From: Mesorhizobium sp. CA8 | GTDB taxonomy: Bacteria > Pseudomonadota > Alphaproteobacteria > Rhizobiales > Rhizobiaceae | Length of the DNA: 64,000 bases | Assembly: GCF_020164955.1 (NCBI RefSeq) | Contig: NZ_JAIUHG010000016.1 | Span: forward strand, 1-64,000 | Reading direction: 5' to 3' | Shown: piece by piece, positions 53,068-62,400 of the stretch | Numbering within the stretch: position 1 is the stretch's first letter | How the letters are laid out: the number at the start of each line of letters is the position of its first letter | Made by a program: the position numbers and the translations under genes | The notes under the pieces: generated by a model | Databases searched by the model: none | The model's input: the letters and a program-made list of their open reading frames with translations, nothing else | What the model was told of the DNA's origin: nothing

Positions 53068-53865
53068 ATGCGGCAGACAATGGCTACAATTCCTGAACGG
53101 CAGACGTCGAGGGCGGCCGGCTGGTCGCGGCGGATCGGCGCATTTTCGCTCGTCCTTCTGCTGACCGTCGTGGCCGGCTATCGGCTCGATCTCATCGAGA
53201 CGCCGCCTTTCCTGTGGGTGCTGGCGGTCGTAGCACTATTGGCGGCGCTTGCCCTGTTGCTGGCAGGCCTCGCCCTGTCGCGGGTCTGGAGCTTCGGCGA
53301 TCGCGGCGGCCGCGATCTCTCCATCGGCGCGCTGTTGGCGCTTCTGGTGTTGGCACCCTACGGCGTCGCGGTCTATTGGGCCACGATCTATCCGCCGCTG
53401 CGTGACATCTCGACCGATCTCGACGATCCGCCGGCGTTGGACATCAGCGACCGCACCGCCGACATGAACGAGCTGTCGCCGCCGACGCCGGGCGAACAGG
53501 CCCTGCAGGCGGAGGCCTATCCGCTGGTAAGCGGGCGCAGCTACAATCTGCCTTTCGAAACCGTCGTCGACGCTGTCGAAACCGTGCTCGACCGCCGCGA
53601 CTGGCAGTTGACGGCGCCTTATCCCGACATCAACGGCCAAAGCGAAGCGACGATCAACGCGCTGGCCAAGGGCTTCGTGCTCGGATTGCCGGCCGACGTC
53701 GCCATCCGCATCACCGACGACGGCGAGCAGGTCATCGTCGACATGCGCTCGGCCTCGCGCTACGGCCGCTACGACCTCGGCGACAACGCCGCCCGCATCA
53801 CGGCTTTCCTTGGCGAGCTCGACCAGGAGGTCGCCGGGCAGGTCGGCGCGGCGCCAGCCGAGTAG
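53068..53865 (+). CDS. DUF1499 membrane protein
   Basis: 265 residues. Three N-terminal helices (IGAFSLVLLLTVVAGYRL, FLWVLAVVALLAALALLLAGLAL, LLALLVLAPYGVAVYWATIY) and a soluble DUF1499 domain starting at PPLRDISTDLDDPPAL, with IRITDDGEQVIVDMRSASRYGRYDLGDNAARI at its end. Function unknown. It ends 5 bp before repeat copy D. Confidence 0.85.
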   Translation: MRQTMATIPERQTSRAAGWSRRIGAFSLVLLLTVVAGYRLDLIETPPFLWVLAVVALLAALALLLAGLALSRVWSFGDRGGRDLSIGALLALLVLAPYGVAVYWATIYPPLRDISTDLDDPPALDISDRTADMNELSPPTPGEQALQAEAYPLVSGRSYNLPFETVVDAVETVLDRRDWQLTAPYPDINGQSEATINALAKGFVLGLPADVAIRITDDGEQVIVDMRSASRYGRYDLGDNAARITAFLGELDQEVAGQVGAAPAE

Positions 53866-53967
53866 AGCAATTCCAGGAAAAGTGTGAAGCGGTTTTCCGT
53901 CAGGAATTTGCGTCAAAAAGGAAGAGGGAGCGCTTCGCCGTTTCCGTGAAACGGTAAGGCACTCCGG
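53866..53967. repeat. Palindromic intergenic repeat (copy D)
   Basis: Order of modules as in copy C: AGAGCAATTCCAGGAAAAG, GTGAAGCGGTTTTCC, GGAATTTGCGTCAAAAA, and CCGTTTCCGTGAAACGG. Sits between the convergent DUF1499 and MBL genes and starts right after the DUF1499 stop. Confidence 0.78.
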
Positions 53968-53969
53968 AC

Positions 53970-54878
53970 CTACGCGGCGGGCGCGAAAACGCCGTCTATG
54001 GCCGGATCGCCGTCGGTGACGACCAGTCCGCGCGCGACCAGATCCTCGAGATGGGCAAGCACCGACAGGCCGGCTGCGCCGTGCAGCCGCGGGTCGGTGT
54101 CGCGATAGATCGCCGCGACCATTTCCGTGATCGTCCGATCTCCGGCGCGGATGCGTTCCAGGATCGCCCTTTCGCGCATCTTGCGATGCGTCTTCAGGCC
54201 GCGCATGAAGCTTTGGGGCGCGGCCACAGCTCCGCCATGGCCAGGCAAAAGCAAGCGATCGTCGCGCGCCAAAAGCTTGTCGAGTGAGCTCATATAGTCG
54301 GCCATGGCGCCGTCGGGCGGCGCGACGATCGAGGTCGACCAGGCCATGACATGGTCGGCTGAAAACAGGGTTCCGGTTCCCTCGAGCGCAAACACGGCGT
54401 GGTTTGCGGTGTGGCCGGGCGTCAGCACGGTGCGGATGGCCCAGCCGTCGCCCTCGGTCAGCGCATTGTCGGCCAGCACGACATCGGGAACGAAGTCCAG
54501 GTCGGCGCTGGCGTCGAGCGGATTGACCTCGCCGATGCGCAAGGCGCGGGCCGGCCGATGCGAGCCTTCGGCAAGCGTCGGGGCGCCGGTCAGCTCCTTC
54601 AATCGCGCCGCGAGCGGCGAATGGTCGCGATGGGTGTGGCTGACGAAAATGTGGCTGACAGGACGGCCAGCGATCGCCGCAAGCAGCGTTTCGAGATGGG
54701 CATCGTCGTCCGGCCCTGGATCGATCACCGCCAGTGTGTCGCGGCCGACGAGATAGCTGTTGGTGCCGTGGAAAGTGAACGGGCTTGGATTTCTGGAGGT
54801 GACGCGCAGCACACCCGGCGCAACCGCAACCGCCCGGCCATAGGCGGGATCGAAGCTGGTGTCGAATTCAAGGGCCAT
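53970..54878 (-). CDS. MBL-fold metallo-hydrolase
   Basis: 302 residues. Metal ligands in FVSHTHRDHSPLAARLK (HxHxDH), GHTANHAVFALEGTGTLFSADHVM and LPGHGGAV. The C-terminal winged-helix-like tail (HRKMRERAILERIRAGDRTITEMVAAIY) matches the LACTB2/glyoxalase II-like group. Probably an esterase, thioesterase or ribonuclease-like hydrolase; no closer assignment. Start is the ATG at 54878. Confidence 0.88.
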   Translation of the reverse strand: MALEFDTSFDPAYGRAVAVAPGVLRVTSRNPSPFTFHGTNSYLVGRDTLAVIDPGPDDDAHLETLLAAIAGRPVSHIFVSHTHRDHSPLAARLKELTGAPTLAEGSHRPARALRIGEVNPLDASADLDFVPDVVLADNALTEGDGWAIRTVLTPGHTANHAVFALEGTGTLFSADHVMAWSTSIVAPPDGAMADYMSSLDKLLARDDRLLLPGHGGAVAAPQSFMRGLKTHRKMRERAILERIRAGDRTITEMVAAIYRDTDPRLHGAAGLSVLAHLEDLVARGLVVTDGDPAIDGVFAPAA

Positions 54879-55098
54879 GCCGGCGTGCTCCGTTGCAATG
54901 CGGCAAAATGATTGCCGTCCGATACGGAAGCCAATATAGGAAAATCAATGCATGTTGCCCAAAACTGCGCCGCGGTTTGGGAGAACGACATACACCAAGA
55001 CGAATTTTTAAAGCGCGCCGCCTGAATCCGTTTTTGCGCGATGCGCTTTAAAGCCAGCAACTCAGCCACCCGGCAAATCAGCCAGAACGGGGAAGACC

Positions 55099-55689
55099 AT
55101 GGCAACTGCAACCACGATGCGCCCGCTTGTTTCTCTCACACTGCCGGATCGCGGCGCTGCCCGGCTCGCGACCCAGCTCTTCCTGGCGCTTGCCGGAACC
55201 CTGCTGCTGACGCTTTCGGCCAAGACCAAAATGGTGCTCGGCCCGGTCGACATTTCGCTGCAGACGCTGGCCGTGCTGTTGATTGCCTCTGCCTTCGGCC
55301 TGCGCCTTGCCGTCGCGACGCTCCTTCTCTACCTCGCCGAGGGCGCTTTTGGCTTGCCGGTCTTCCAGGGCACGCCGGAAAAGGGCATCGGCGTCGCCTA
55401 TATGCTGGGCTCGACCGGCGGCTACCTCGCGGGCTTCGTGGTCATGGCCGCGATCGCCGGCTGGGCCGCCGATCGCGGCTGGGACCGCAATCCCTTCAAG
55501 CTGTTCAGCGCCATGCTGACGGCGGAGGTGGTCATGATGGCCATGGGCTTTGCCTGGCTGGCGATCCTCATCGGACCGGAAAAGTCCTGGCAGTTCGGCG
55601 TCCTGCCCTTCATCGTCGGCGACCTGATCAAGGTGGCTTTGGCGGCCAGCCTTGTGCCGGCCGTGTGGACGTTGCTCAAGCGCGGCTGA
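55099..55689 (+). CDS. bioY: Biotin transporter BioY
   Basis: S-component of the ECF biotin uptake system, 196 residues with about six helices. MVLGPVDISLQTLAVLLIASAFGLRLAVA, EGAFGLPVFQG and GYLAGFVVMAAIAGW are BioY signatures. No bioM or bioN genes are adjacent; solitary BioY can work with a shared energizer or, as shown for some species, alone. The following hairpin is a strong terminator. Confidence 0.94.
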   Translation: MATATTMRPLVSLTLPDRGAARLATQLFLALAGTLLLTLSAKTKMVLGPVDISLQTLAVLLIASAFGLRLAVATLLLYLAEGAFGLPVFQGTPEKGIGVAYMLGSTGGYLAGFVVMAAIAGWAADRGWDRNPFKLFSAMLTAEVVMMAMGFAWLAILIGPEKSWQFGVLPFIVGDLIKVALAASLVPAVWTLLKRG

Positions 55690-55701
55690 GCCAGAGCGAC
55701 G

Positions 55702-55746
55702 AAAAAAGGGGCCGGCGGGCGACAAGCGCCCGCCGGCCCTTTTTCA
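55702..55746 (+). terminator. Rho-independent terminator after bioY
   Basis: GGGCCGGCGGGCG and CGCCCGCCGGCCC form a 13-bp GC stem with a short loop, preceded by A and followed by five T. This is the clearest intrinsic terminator in the window. Confidence 0.92.
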
Positions 55747-55832
55747 TTGTGTAGTCGGATTTCGCTCGAAACCACCGCATGCCGGATGGTAGAAAGGGGT
55801 GAAGTAACGTCGGGAAGCAGTCAAAGCCGACA

Positions 55833-55861
55833 TTGACAAGCAAGCGCCCGAAACCTAAGCA
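55833..55861 (+). promoter_or_regulatory. Candidate sigma-70 promoter of the rfb operon
   Basis: A perfect TTGACA (55833-55838), 17-bp spacer and TAAGCA (55856-55861). The -35 is strong but the -10 is poor. The transcript would begin near 55868, about 44 bases before the rfbA start. Confidence 0.4.
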
Positions 55862-55911
55862 CGGGCAACTTGGCGTCGAGGCGGGGGCCGCGGTAGTTCA
55901 AGGAGAGCTTG

Positions 55912-56802
55912 TTGAAAGGAATTATCCTTGCGGGTGGGAGCGGGACACGCCTTTATCCACTTACATTAGCGGTTTCTAAGCAGATACTGCCGATCTACGA
56001 CAAGCCGATGATCTACTACCCGCTGAGCGTGCTGATGCTCGCTGGGATTCGCCAGATTCTGGTCATTTCAACTCCGCGCGACTTGCCGGTTTTCCAGGCG
56101 TTGCTGGGCGACGGTTCCGAATTCGGGCTGGAACTGTCCTATGCCGAGCAGGCGCAGCCCAACGGCCTCGCCGAGGCTTTCATCATCGGCCGCGACTTCA
56201 TCGGCAAGGACAGCGTGTCGATGATTCTCGGCGACAACATCTATTTCGGCGGCGGCCTGTCGCAGCTCTGCCGCGAGGCGGCGACGCGCGATGGCGGCGC
56301 CTCGGTCTTCGCCTACTATGTCGACGATCCCGAGCGTTATGGCGTGGTCTCCTTCGACAAGGCCACCGGGAAGGCGCTGACGATCGAGGAGAAGCCGCAA
56401 AAGCCGAAGTCCAATTGGGCCGTGACGGGTCTTTATTTCTACGACAACGATGTGGTCGACATCGCCTCGACCATCCGGCCTTCGGCGCGCGGCGAGCTCG
56501 AGATCACGACGGTCAACAATGTCTATCTCGAGCGAGGCGAATTGCATGTCCACCGCCTCGGCCGCGGCTATGCCTGGCTGGATACCGGCACGCATGACAG
56601 CCTGCTCGAGGCATCGTCTTTCGTGCGCACGATCGAGCATCGCCAGGGCATCAAGATCGCGTGCCCGGAAGAGATTGCGCTGGAGCAGCACTGGATCAGC
56701 GCCGACAAGGTTCTGGATCGCGCCGCGCAGCTCGGCAAGAACGAATATGCCGCCTATCTGCGCCGGCGGGTGGCCGATCTGATGGAGGAACGGGGTGCTT
56801 GA
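55912..56802 (+). CDS. rfbA: Glucose-1-phosphate thymidylyltransferase
   Basis: Makes dTDP-glucose, the first step to dTDP-L-rhamnose; 296 residues. [15 protein letters not shown]-type loop ([22 protein letters not shown]), [13 protein letters not shown], and [21 protein letters not shown] are family hallmarks. The start is a TTG: two TTG codons follow AGGAGAG, and the second (55912) gives the usual KGIILAGG beginning with better spacing. It overlaps rfbC by eight bases. Confidence 0.95.
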   Translation: MKGIILAGGSGTRLYPLTLAVSKQILPIYDKPMIYYPLSVLMLAGIRQILVISTPRDLPVFQALLGDGSEFGLELSYAEQAQPNGLAEAFIIGRDFIGKDSVSMILGDNIYFGGGLSQLCREAATRDGGASVFAYYVDDPERYGVVSFDKATGKALTIEEKPQKPKSNWAVTGLYFYDNDVVDIASTIRPSARGELEITTVNNVYLERGELHVHRLGRGYAWLDTGTHDSLLEASSFVRTIEHRQGIKIACPEEIALEQHWISADKVLDRAAQLGKNEYAAYLRRRVADLMEERGA

Positions 56803-57349
56803 TGTCAGGCCGCTCGGCCTCGACGGCGTGCTGGAGATCGTGCCGAAGCGGCATGGCGACGCGCGCGGTTTCTTCAGCGAGACCTGGAATGCCGAGCGCT
56901 TCGCTGAAGCCGGCATCGATCTCGCCTTCGTGCAGGACAACCATTCCTATTCCGCCGCGGCCGGCGTGCTGCGCGGCCTACATTACCAGCTGCCGCCGCG
57001 CGCGCAGGACAAGCTGCTGCGCGTCATCAGGGGCAGCGTGCTCGATGTGGCGGTCGACATCCGCCGTTCTTCGCCCACTTTCGGCAAATGGGAAGCGCTG
57101 GAGATATCGGCCGACAAGGGCAACCAGGTCCTGGTGCCGAAAGGCTTCGCCCATGGTTTCGTCACGCTCGTGCCGAATACCGAGGTGCTCTACAAGGTGA
57201 CCGACACCTACTCGCCCGGGCACGACCGCTCGATCCGCTTCGACGACCCGGCGATCGGCATCAAATGGCCCGAGATCGCGGGCGGCTTCCAGCTGTCGGA
57301 TAAGGATCGCAACGCGCCGCTGCTGACCGCGGCGGAGGTGTTCGCGTGA
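56795..57349 (+). CDS. rfbC: dTDP-4-dehydrorhamnose 3,5-epimerase
   Basis: 184 residues, cupin-fold epimerase; third enzyme of dTDP-L-rhamnose synthesis. [35 protein letters not shown] (catalytic His) and [14 protein letters not shown] are characteristic, with [19 protein letters not shown] near the end. GTG start inside the end of rfbA, with GAGGAACG upstream, implying translational coupling. Confidence 0.95.
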   Translation: MLDVRPLGLDGVLEIVPKRHGDARGFFSETWNAERFAEAGIDLAFVQDNHSYSAAAGVLRGLHYQLPPRAQDKLLRVIRGSVLDVAVDIRRSSPTFGKWEALEISADKGNQVLVPKGFAHGFVTLVPNTEVLYKVTDTYSPGHDRSIRFDDPAIGIKWPEIAGGFQLSDKDRNAPLLTAAEVFA

Positions 57350-57363
57350 GGAGGGACGGCGGC

Positions 57364-58497
57364 ATGAATTTTCTGGTCACCGGCGGCGCCGGCTTCATCG
57401 GTTCGGCCGTGTGCCGGCATCTGTGCGCCAATCCAGCCTACCGCGTCACCAATCTCGACAAGCTCACCTATGCCGGCAACCTCGCTTCGCTGAGGCCGAT
57501 CGAGAACGCCCATAATTACCGCTTCGAGCAGGCCGACATCCGCGACGAGCGCGCGGTGCTGGCGATCTTGCGCCGCGACGACATCGACGTCGTCATGAAC
57601 CTCGCCGCCGAGAGCCATGTCGACCGCTCGATCGATGGGCCGGGCGCCTTCATCGAGACCAACATTGTCGGCACCTACCGCATCCTGAACGCCGCGCTGG
57701 AATATTGGCGCGGCCTGTCCGAGGAGCGCAAAGCGGGCTTCCGCTTCCACCATGTCTCGACCGACGAGGTGTTCGGCGACCTGCCTTTCGACGGCGGCAT
57801 GTTCGTGGAGGAGACGCCCTATGCGCCGTCCTCGCCCTATTCGGCCTCGAAGGCGGCCTCCGACCATCTGGTGCGGGCCTGGCACGAGACCTATGGCCTG
57901 CCTGTGGTGCTTTCCAACTGTTCCAACAATTACGGCCCCTACCATTTTCCGGAGAAGCTGATCCCGCTGGTCATCCTCAACGCGCTCGACGAGAAGCCGC
58001 TGCCGGTCTACGGCGCCGGCGCCAATGTGCGCGACTGGCTGTTCGTCGAGGATCACGCGCGCGCCCTTGAACTGGTGGCCACCAGGGGGCGGCCGGGCGA
58101 GAGCTACAATGTCGGCGGCAATTCCGAGCGCACCAATCTCGGCGTGGTCGAGGCGATCTGCGCTCTTCTCGACCTCAGGCGGCCGCGCGCCGGCGGCAAG
58201 CGTTACCGCGAGCTGATCGGCTTCGTCACCGACCGCCCCGGCCATGACCGCCGCTATGCGATCGACGCCTCCAAGATCGCGCGCGAGCTGGGCTGGACGC
58301 CCAAGGAGAATTTCGACAGCGGCCTGGCAAGGACCGTCGACTGGTATCTCGACAACAAATGGTGGTGGGGGCCGATCCGTGAGCAGCGCTACGCCGGCGA
58401 GCGGCTGGGCCACGGTTCGGTCGCAAAGAGCCGACCCAGTCCGATCGAAAGCAGCCCGGCCGGGTACGCGGCCGAGAGCAGGAAGGCAACCACGTGA
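57364..58497 (+). CDS. rfbB: dTDP-glucose 4,6-dehydratase
   Basis: 377 residues. [20 protein letters not shown] is the NAD site, [14 protein letters not shown] the first active-site loop, [13 protein letters not shown] supplies the catalytic Thr-Asp-Glu, and [18 protein letters not shown] the Tyr-Lys pair. The ATG at 57364 has AGGAGGGA before it; the frame could begin at a GTG six codons earlier. The tail after DNKWWWGP is somewhat longer than in E. coli. The end overlaps rfbD by four bases. Confidence 0.96.
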   Translation: MNFLVTGGAGFIGSAVCRHLCANPAYRVTNLDKLTYAGNLASLRPIENAHNYRFEQADIRDERAVLAILRRDDIDVVMNLAAESHVDRSIDGPGAFIETNIVGTYRILNAALEYWRGLSEERKAGFRFHHVSTDEVFGDLPFDGGMFVEETPYAPSSPYSASKAASDHLVRAWHETYGLPVVLSNCSNNYGPYHFPEKLIPLVILNALDEKPLPVYGAGANVRDWLFVEDHARALELVATRGRPGESYNVGGNSERTNLGVVEAICALLDLRRPRAGGKRYRELIGFVTDRPGHDRRYAIDASKIARELGWTPKENFDSGLARTVDWYLDNKWWWGPIREQRYAGERLGHGSVAKSRPSPIESSPAGYAAESRKATT

Positions 58498-59402
58498 GGC
58501 TTGCCGTCACCGGACGCGAGGGCCAGGTTGCCGCGAGCCTGGTCGAGGCGGCGCGGGGCCGCGATGATGTCGAGGTCGTGGCCGTCGGCCGGCCGGCGCT
58601 CGACCTTGCGCGGCCCGACACGGTGTTCGCAGCCCTGGAAGCGGCAAGGCCCGACCTCGTCGTGTCGGCCGCCGCCTACACCGCCGTCGACCAGGCGGAG
58701 AACGAGAAGGACTTGGCTTTCACGGTGAACGCAACCGGCGCCGGCAAGGTGGCCGAAGCCGCGGCAAGGCTCGGCGTCCCCGTCATCCATCTGTCGACCG
58801 ACTATGTCTTCGACGGCACCAAGGACGGCGCCTATGTCGAGACCGACCCGACCGCCCCGCTCGGCGTATACGGCGCCTCCAAGCTCGCCGGCGAGGAGGC
58901 TGTGGCCGCGGCCAACCCGCGCCATATCATCCTGCGCACGGCCTGGGTCTACAGCCCCTTCGGCAGGAACTTCGTCAAGACCATGCTGAGGCTGGCCGCA
59001 GACCGCGACGAGATATCGGTCGTCGCCGACCAGTGGGGCAATCCGACCTCGGCGCTCGACATCGCCGACGCGATCCTGCATGCGGCGCCGAAGCTGGTCG
59101 ACGACAGCAATTTCGCCGCCTTCGGCATCTATCACCTGGCGGGCGAGGGCGACACCAACTGGAGCGGCTTTGCCCGTCACATCCTCGACACAAGCCGGGC
59201 GTTTGGTGGCCCGCACGCGAAAGTGCGCGAGATCGCGACGAGCGATTATCCGACCAAGGCACGGCGTCCGCAAAACTCGCGGCTGTCGAGTGCGAAGTTT
59301 GCAGGGGCGTTTGGGTGCCAGGCGCCGGGGTGGCGGGTGTCGAGCGAAAATGTGGTTCGGCGGCTGGGGGGCGGCGAGACGAAACAGGCATTGAGTGCAT
59401 GA
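58494..59402 (+). CDS. rfbD: dTDP-4-dehydrorhamnose reductase
   Basis: Final step, giving dTDP-L-rhamnose; 302 residues from a GTG start with AGGAAGG upstream. [33 protein letters not shown] and [14 protein letters not shown] are the RmlD pattern. The C-terminal [21 protein letters not shown] motif is typical. The stop codon overlaps the ATG of the giant glycosyltransferase gene, so the five genes look like one operon. Confidence 0.95.
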   Translation: MRLAVTGREGQVAASLVEAARGRDDVEVVAVGRPALDLARPDTVFAALEAARPDLVVSAAAYTAVDQAENEKDLAFTVNATGAGKVAEAAARLGVPVIHLSTDYVFDGTKDGAYVETDPTAPLGVYGASKLAGEEAVAAANPRHIILRTAWVYSPFGRNFVKTMLRLAADRDEISVVADQWGNPTSALDIADAILHAAPKLVDDSNFAAFGIYHLAGEGDTNWSGFARHILDTSRAFGGPHAKVREIATSDYPTKARRPQNSRLSSAKFAGAFGCQAPGWRVSSENVVRRLGGGETKQALSA

Positions 59403-62400
59403 ACAAGCATCCAGCACCGGAGCAACTGCGCGATGCGAGCGCGCAGTCGGCCGATCAAGCGGCGCCGAAGAAGGGCGCGAAGGCTAAGTCACCGAAGACC
59501 AAGCCCGCGAAGCGCACCTGCATCATGGTGCTAGGCATGCACCGCTCGGGGACGAGCGCTCTGACGAGGGTGCTCAACCTGCTTGGTGCCGAGCTGCCGA
59601 AGAACTTAATTTCAAAAGACAGCAACAATGCGACTGGTTACTGGGAACCGGCAGCATTGAACGCTCTCAATGATCAGATGCTTGCGGAAGCCGGTAGTCG
59701 CTGGGACGATTGGCGCGTCTTCGACGCGGCCAACCTTGGCAAGCCTCGTGCCCAATTCTACCGCGCGGAGATCGCTCGCATCCTAGAGGAAGAATACGGC
59801 GAAGCTCCGCTTTTCGTACTGAAGGAACCGCGGATATCTCGTTTTGTGCCGTTCTATGCTGACATCCTGAAGTCGATGAAGATCGATGTTCGCTATGTCT
59901 TGACTGGGCGTAACCCGCTTTCGGTCCTTGCCTCGCTCGACAAGCGAGACGGCTTTACGCCGGGTTTTGCGGCACTTCTATGGTTGCGCCACGAGTTGGA
60001 GGCTGAGTCCGCCACACGCGGCAAGCCGCGTGTCTTCCTCTCCTACGAAGCGCTTATGCTGGACTGGCGTCATGAAATCCAGAATGTAGCGGCGGTGCTG
60101 GCCATCGGCCAACCGCGGACTGTGGACGACATCGCGGCCCATGTGGATGCTCACCTCTCGCGAGAATATCAGCATCATACTGCAGGCGGTGCGCAACTAC
60201 TGGCCGACGAACGCATCGCCGACTGGGTCAAGGAAACCCATGCCGCCTTGACCGTGCTTCGTAACGACGGACAGGATGCTGAGGCGCTTGCCACGCTCGA
60301 TAGGGTGAAGGCTGAATTCGACGCAGTATCGCCGATCTTCGGTGACGCGTTCTTTCCTGAGCTCGAGGCACGACAGCGGATCTCGGCACAGGCGCAGGCC
60401 GAGCTGCGAATGGTCGCAAACGACAGTGCTGAACTGGCCCGGCAACGTGCTGCCGAAATTGAGACTTTGACCGCTCTGGAGCGGCAAAGACACGCCGACT
60501 GGGGTGAACGCGAGGCAGAGTTCGCTAGAGAGAAGGCTGAACTTCATCGCTTAATCGGCGAGCGTGACGTCGAGGTCACGCGGCTCGTGCGAGAGGCCGA
60601 GCAAAGCATGACCGAGATTGAAAGGCTCGGGGCGCAAACCGGGTTGCAGGAATATCAGACAACCTTTGCCAAGGAATTGGCGGATCTGAAATCCTTGGCT
60701 GATCAACGCGCGGTCCAGATCGACCAACTGCAGGCCGAGTACGACGGACTGCGTCGGCAGGCTCACGAGAGCACAGGCAGATACGAGGAGCTTGAGCGCG
60801 AGAACGCCGCTCTTCGCGCCTACGCAACCGGGCTGGAGATGGAACGCGACCACGCCCGTGCCGAGGAAAAGCGGCTGCATGAGGTCCTTGACGCGGTGTA
60901 TAGCAGCACATCTTGGCGAACGACGCAGCCAGTTCGTGCTATCGGATACGGTATCGCCGCGGTTGCGCGTGTTCCTGCGTCGTGTCGTAAGCGTTTGAGC
61001 CGGGTTGCCTACGCCTCTTGGCATCAACTTCCTGTGCCGACGGGCACGAAGCAGAAGTTCAAAGGCGTTGTTTTCCGTTTCTTGCCGTTTTTTTTCAAAA
61101 ATACCACTGCCTATAAGGCTTGGCGGAGTTCCAACTCTTATGTTGGTGGGTTACCGGCAATTGCCGGCACCGCAGCTGTCGGCTCAGGCGTGCCGAAGCC
61201 CGTACACGTTCCGCTGCTGGATGCCGAGCCATTGGCGAATAAGCCGGTGCGCGTAATTGCTTTTTATCTTCCGCAGTTCCATCCAATCCCGGAAAACGAC
61301 GAGTGGTGGGGTACGGGTTTTACGGAATGGGTCAATGTCAAACCCGCGCAGCCACAGTTTTTGGGGCATAGTCAGCCCCATGTGCCGGGCGAGCTTGGTT
61401 ACTACGATCTCAGAGACAAAGCGGTACAACGCCGCCAGATCGAATTGGCGAAGCTATACGGAATTGAGGGCTTCTGCTTCTATTTCTATTGGTTTGCAGG
61501 AAAAAGGCTACTCGAAAAGCCGTTGGAGAACTGGCTCAATGACAGGGATTTGGATCTTCCATTCTGTTTATGCTGGGCCAACGAGAACTGGTCCCGTCGG
61601 TGGGACGGGCTCGACAGCGAAATCCTCATAGCGCAGAACCATTCGCCAGCGGACGATCTTGCATTTATCAAAGAGGTCGCGCCCTATCTGCGCGATCCCC
61701 GATATATCCGAATTGACGGTAAGCCGGTGCTTTTGGTTTACCGACCGAGTTTGCTCCCGGACGCCAGTGAAACGGCTTCGCGCTGGCGCCAATGGTGTCG
61801 TGAGAACGGCCTCGGCGAGATCTATCTCGCGTACACTCAATCGTTCGAAAAGAACGATCCGAGACTATACGGCTTCGATGCCGCTGTCGAATTTCCGCCG
61901 AACAACTCCGCGCCTCCGAACGTGACCGATCAAGTCATGCCCCTGGCAGACGACTTCGGAACGACTGTTTATGACTGGTCGATTTTTCCGAAGCGCAGCG
62001 AACAATATCCTCTCCGCGAGTATAAGCTGTTCCGCTCCGTCTGCCCAGGTTGGGACAATACCGCTCGTCGCAAGAACAATGGAACGGCTTTCATCAACAA
62101 TACGCCGGATCTCTACAGGCGGTGGCTCGAAAACGCCGCCAAGGACACCATCAATTACATCGACGAGCCAAGTGAAAGACTAGTCTTCGTCAATGCCTGG
62201 AACGAATGGGCAGAAGGGGCGCATCTGGAACCGGATGCGCAGACTGGCTATGCGTACCTCCAGGCGACCCGCGATGCATTGGAGGCAGTACGTCATGAAG
62301 GGAAAAGCATCGTTGTAGTCTCACACGACGCACATCCACACGGCGCGCAAATGCTTGCCATGAACATGGCACGAGGTTTCGGTGAGCTTGGCTTCAAGTC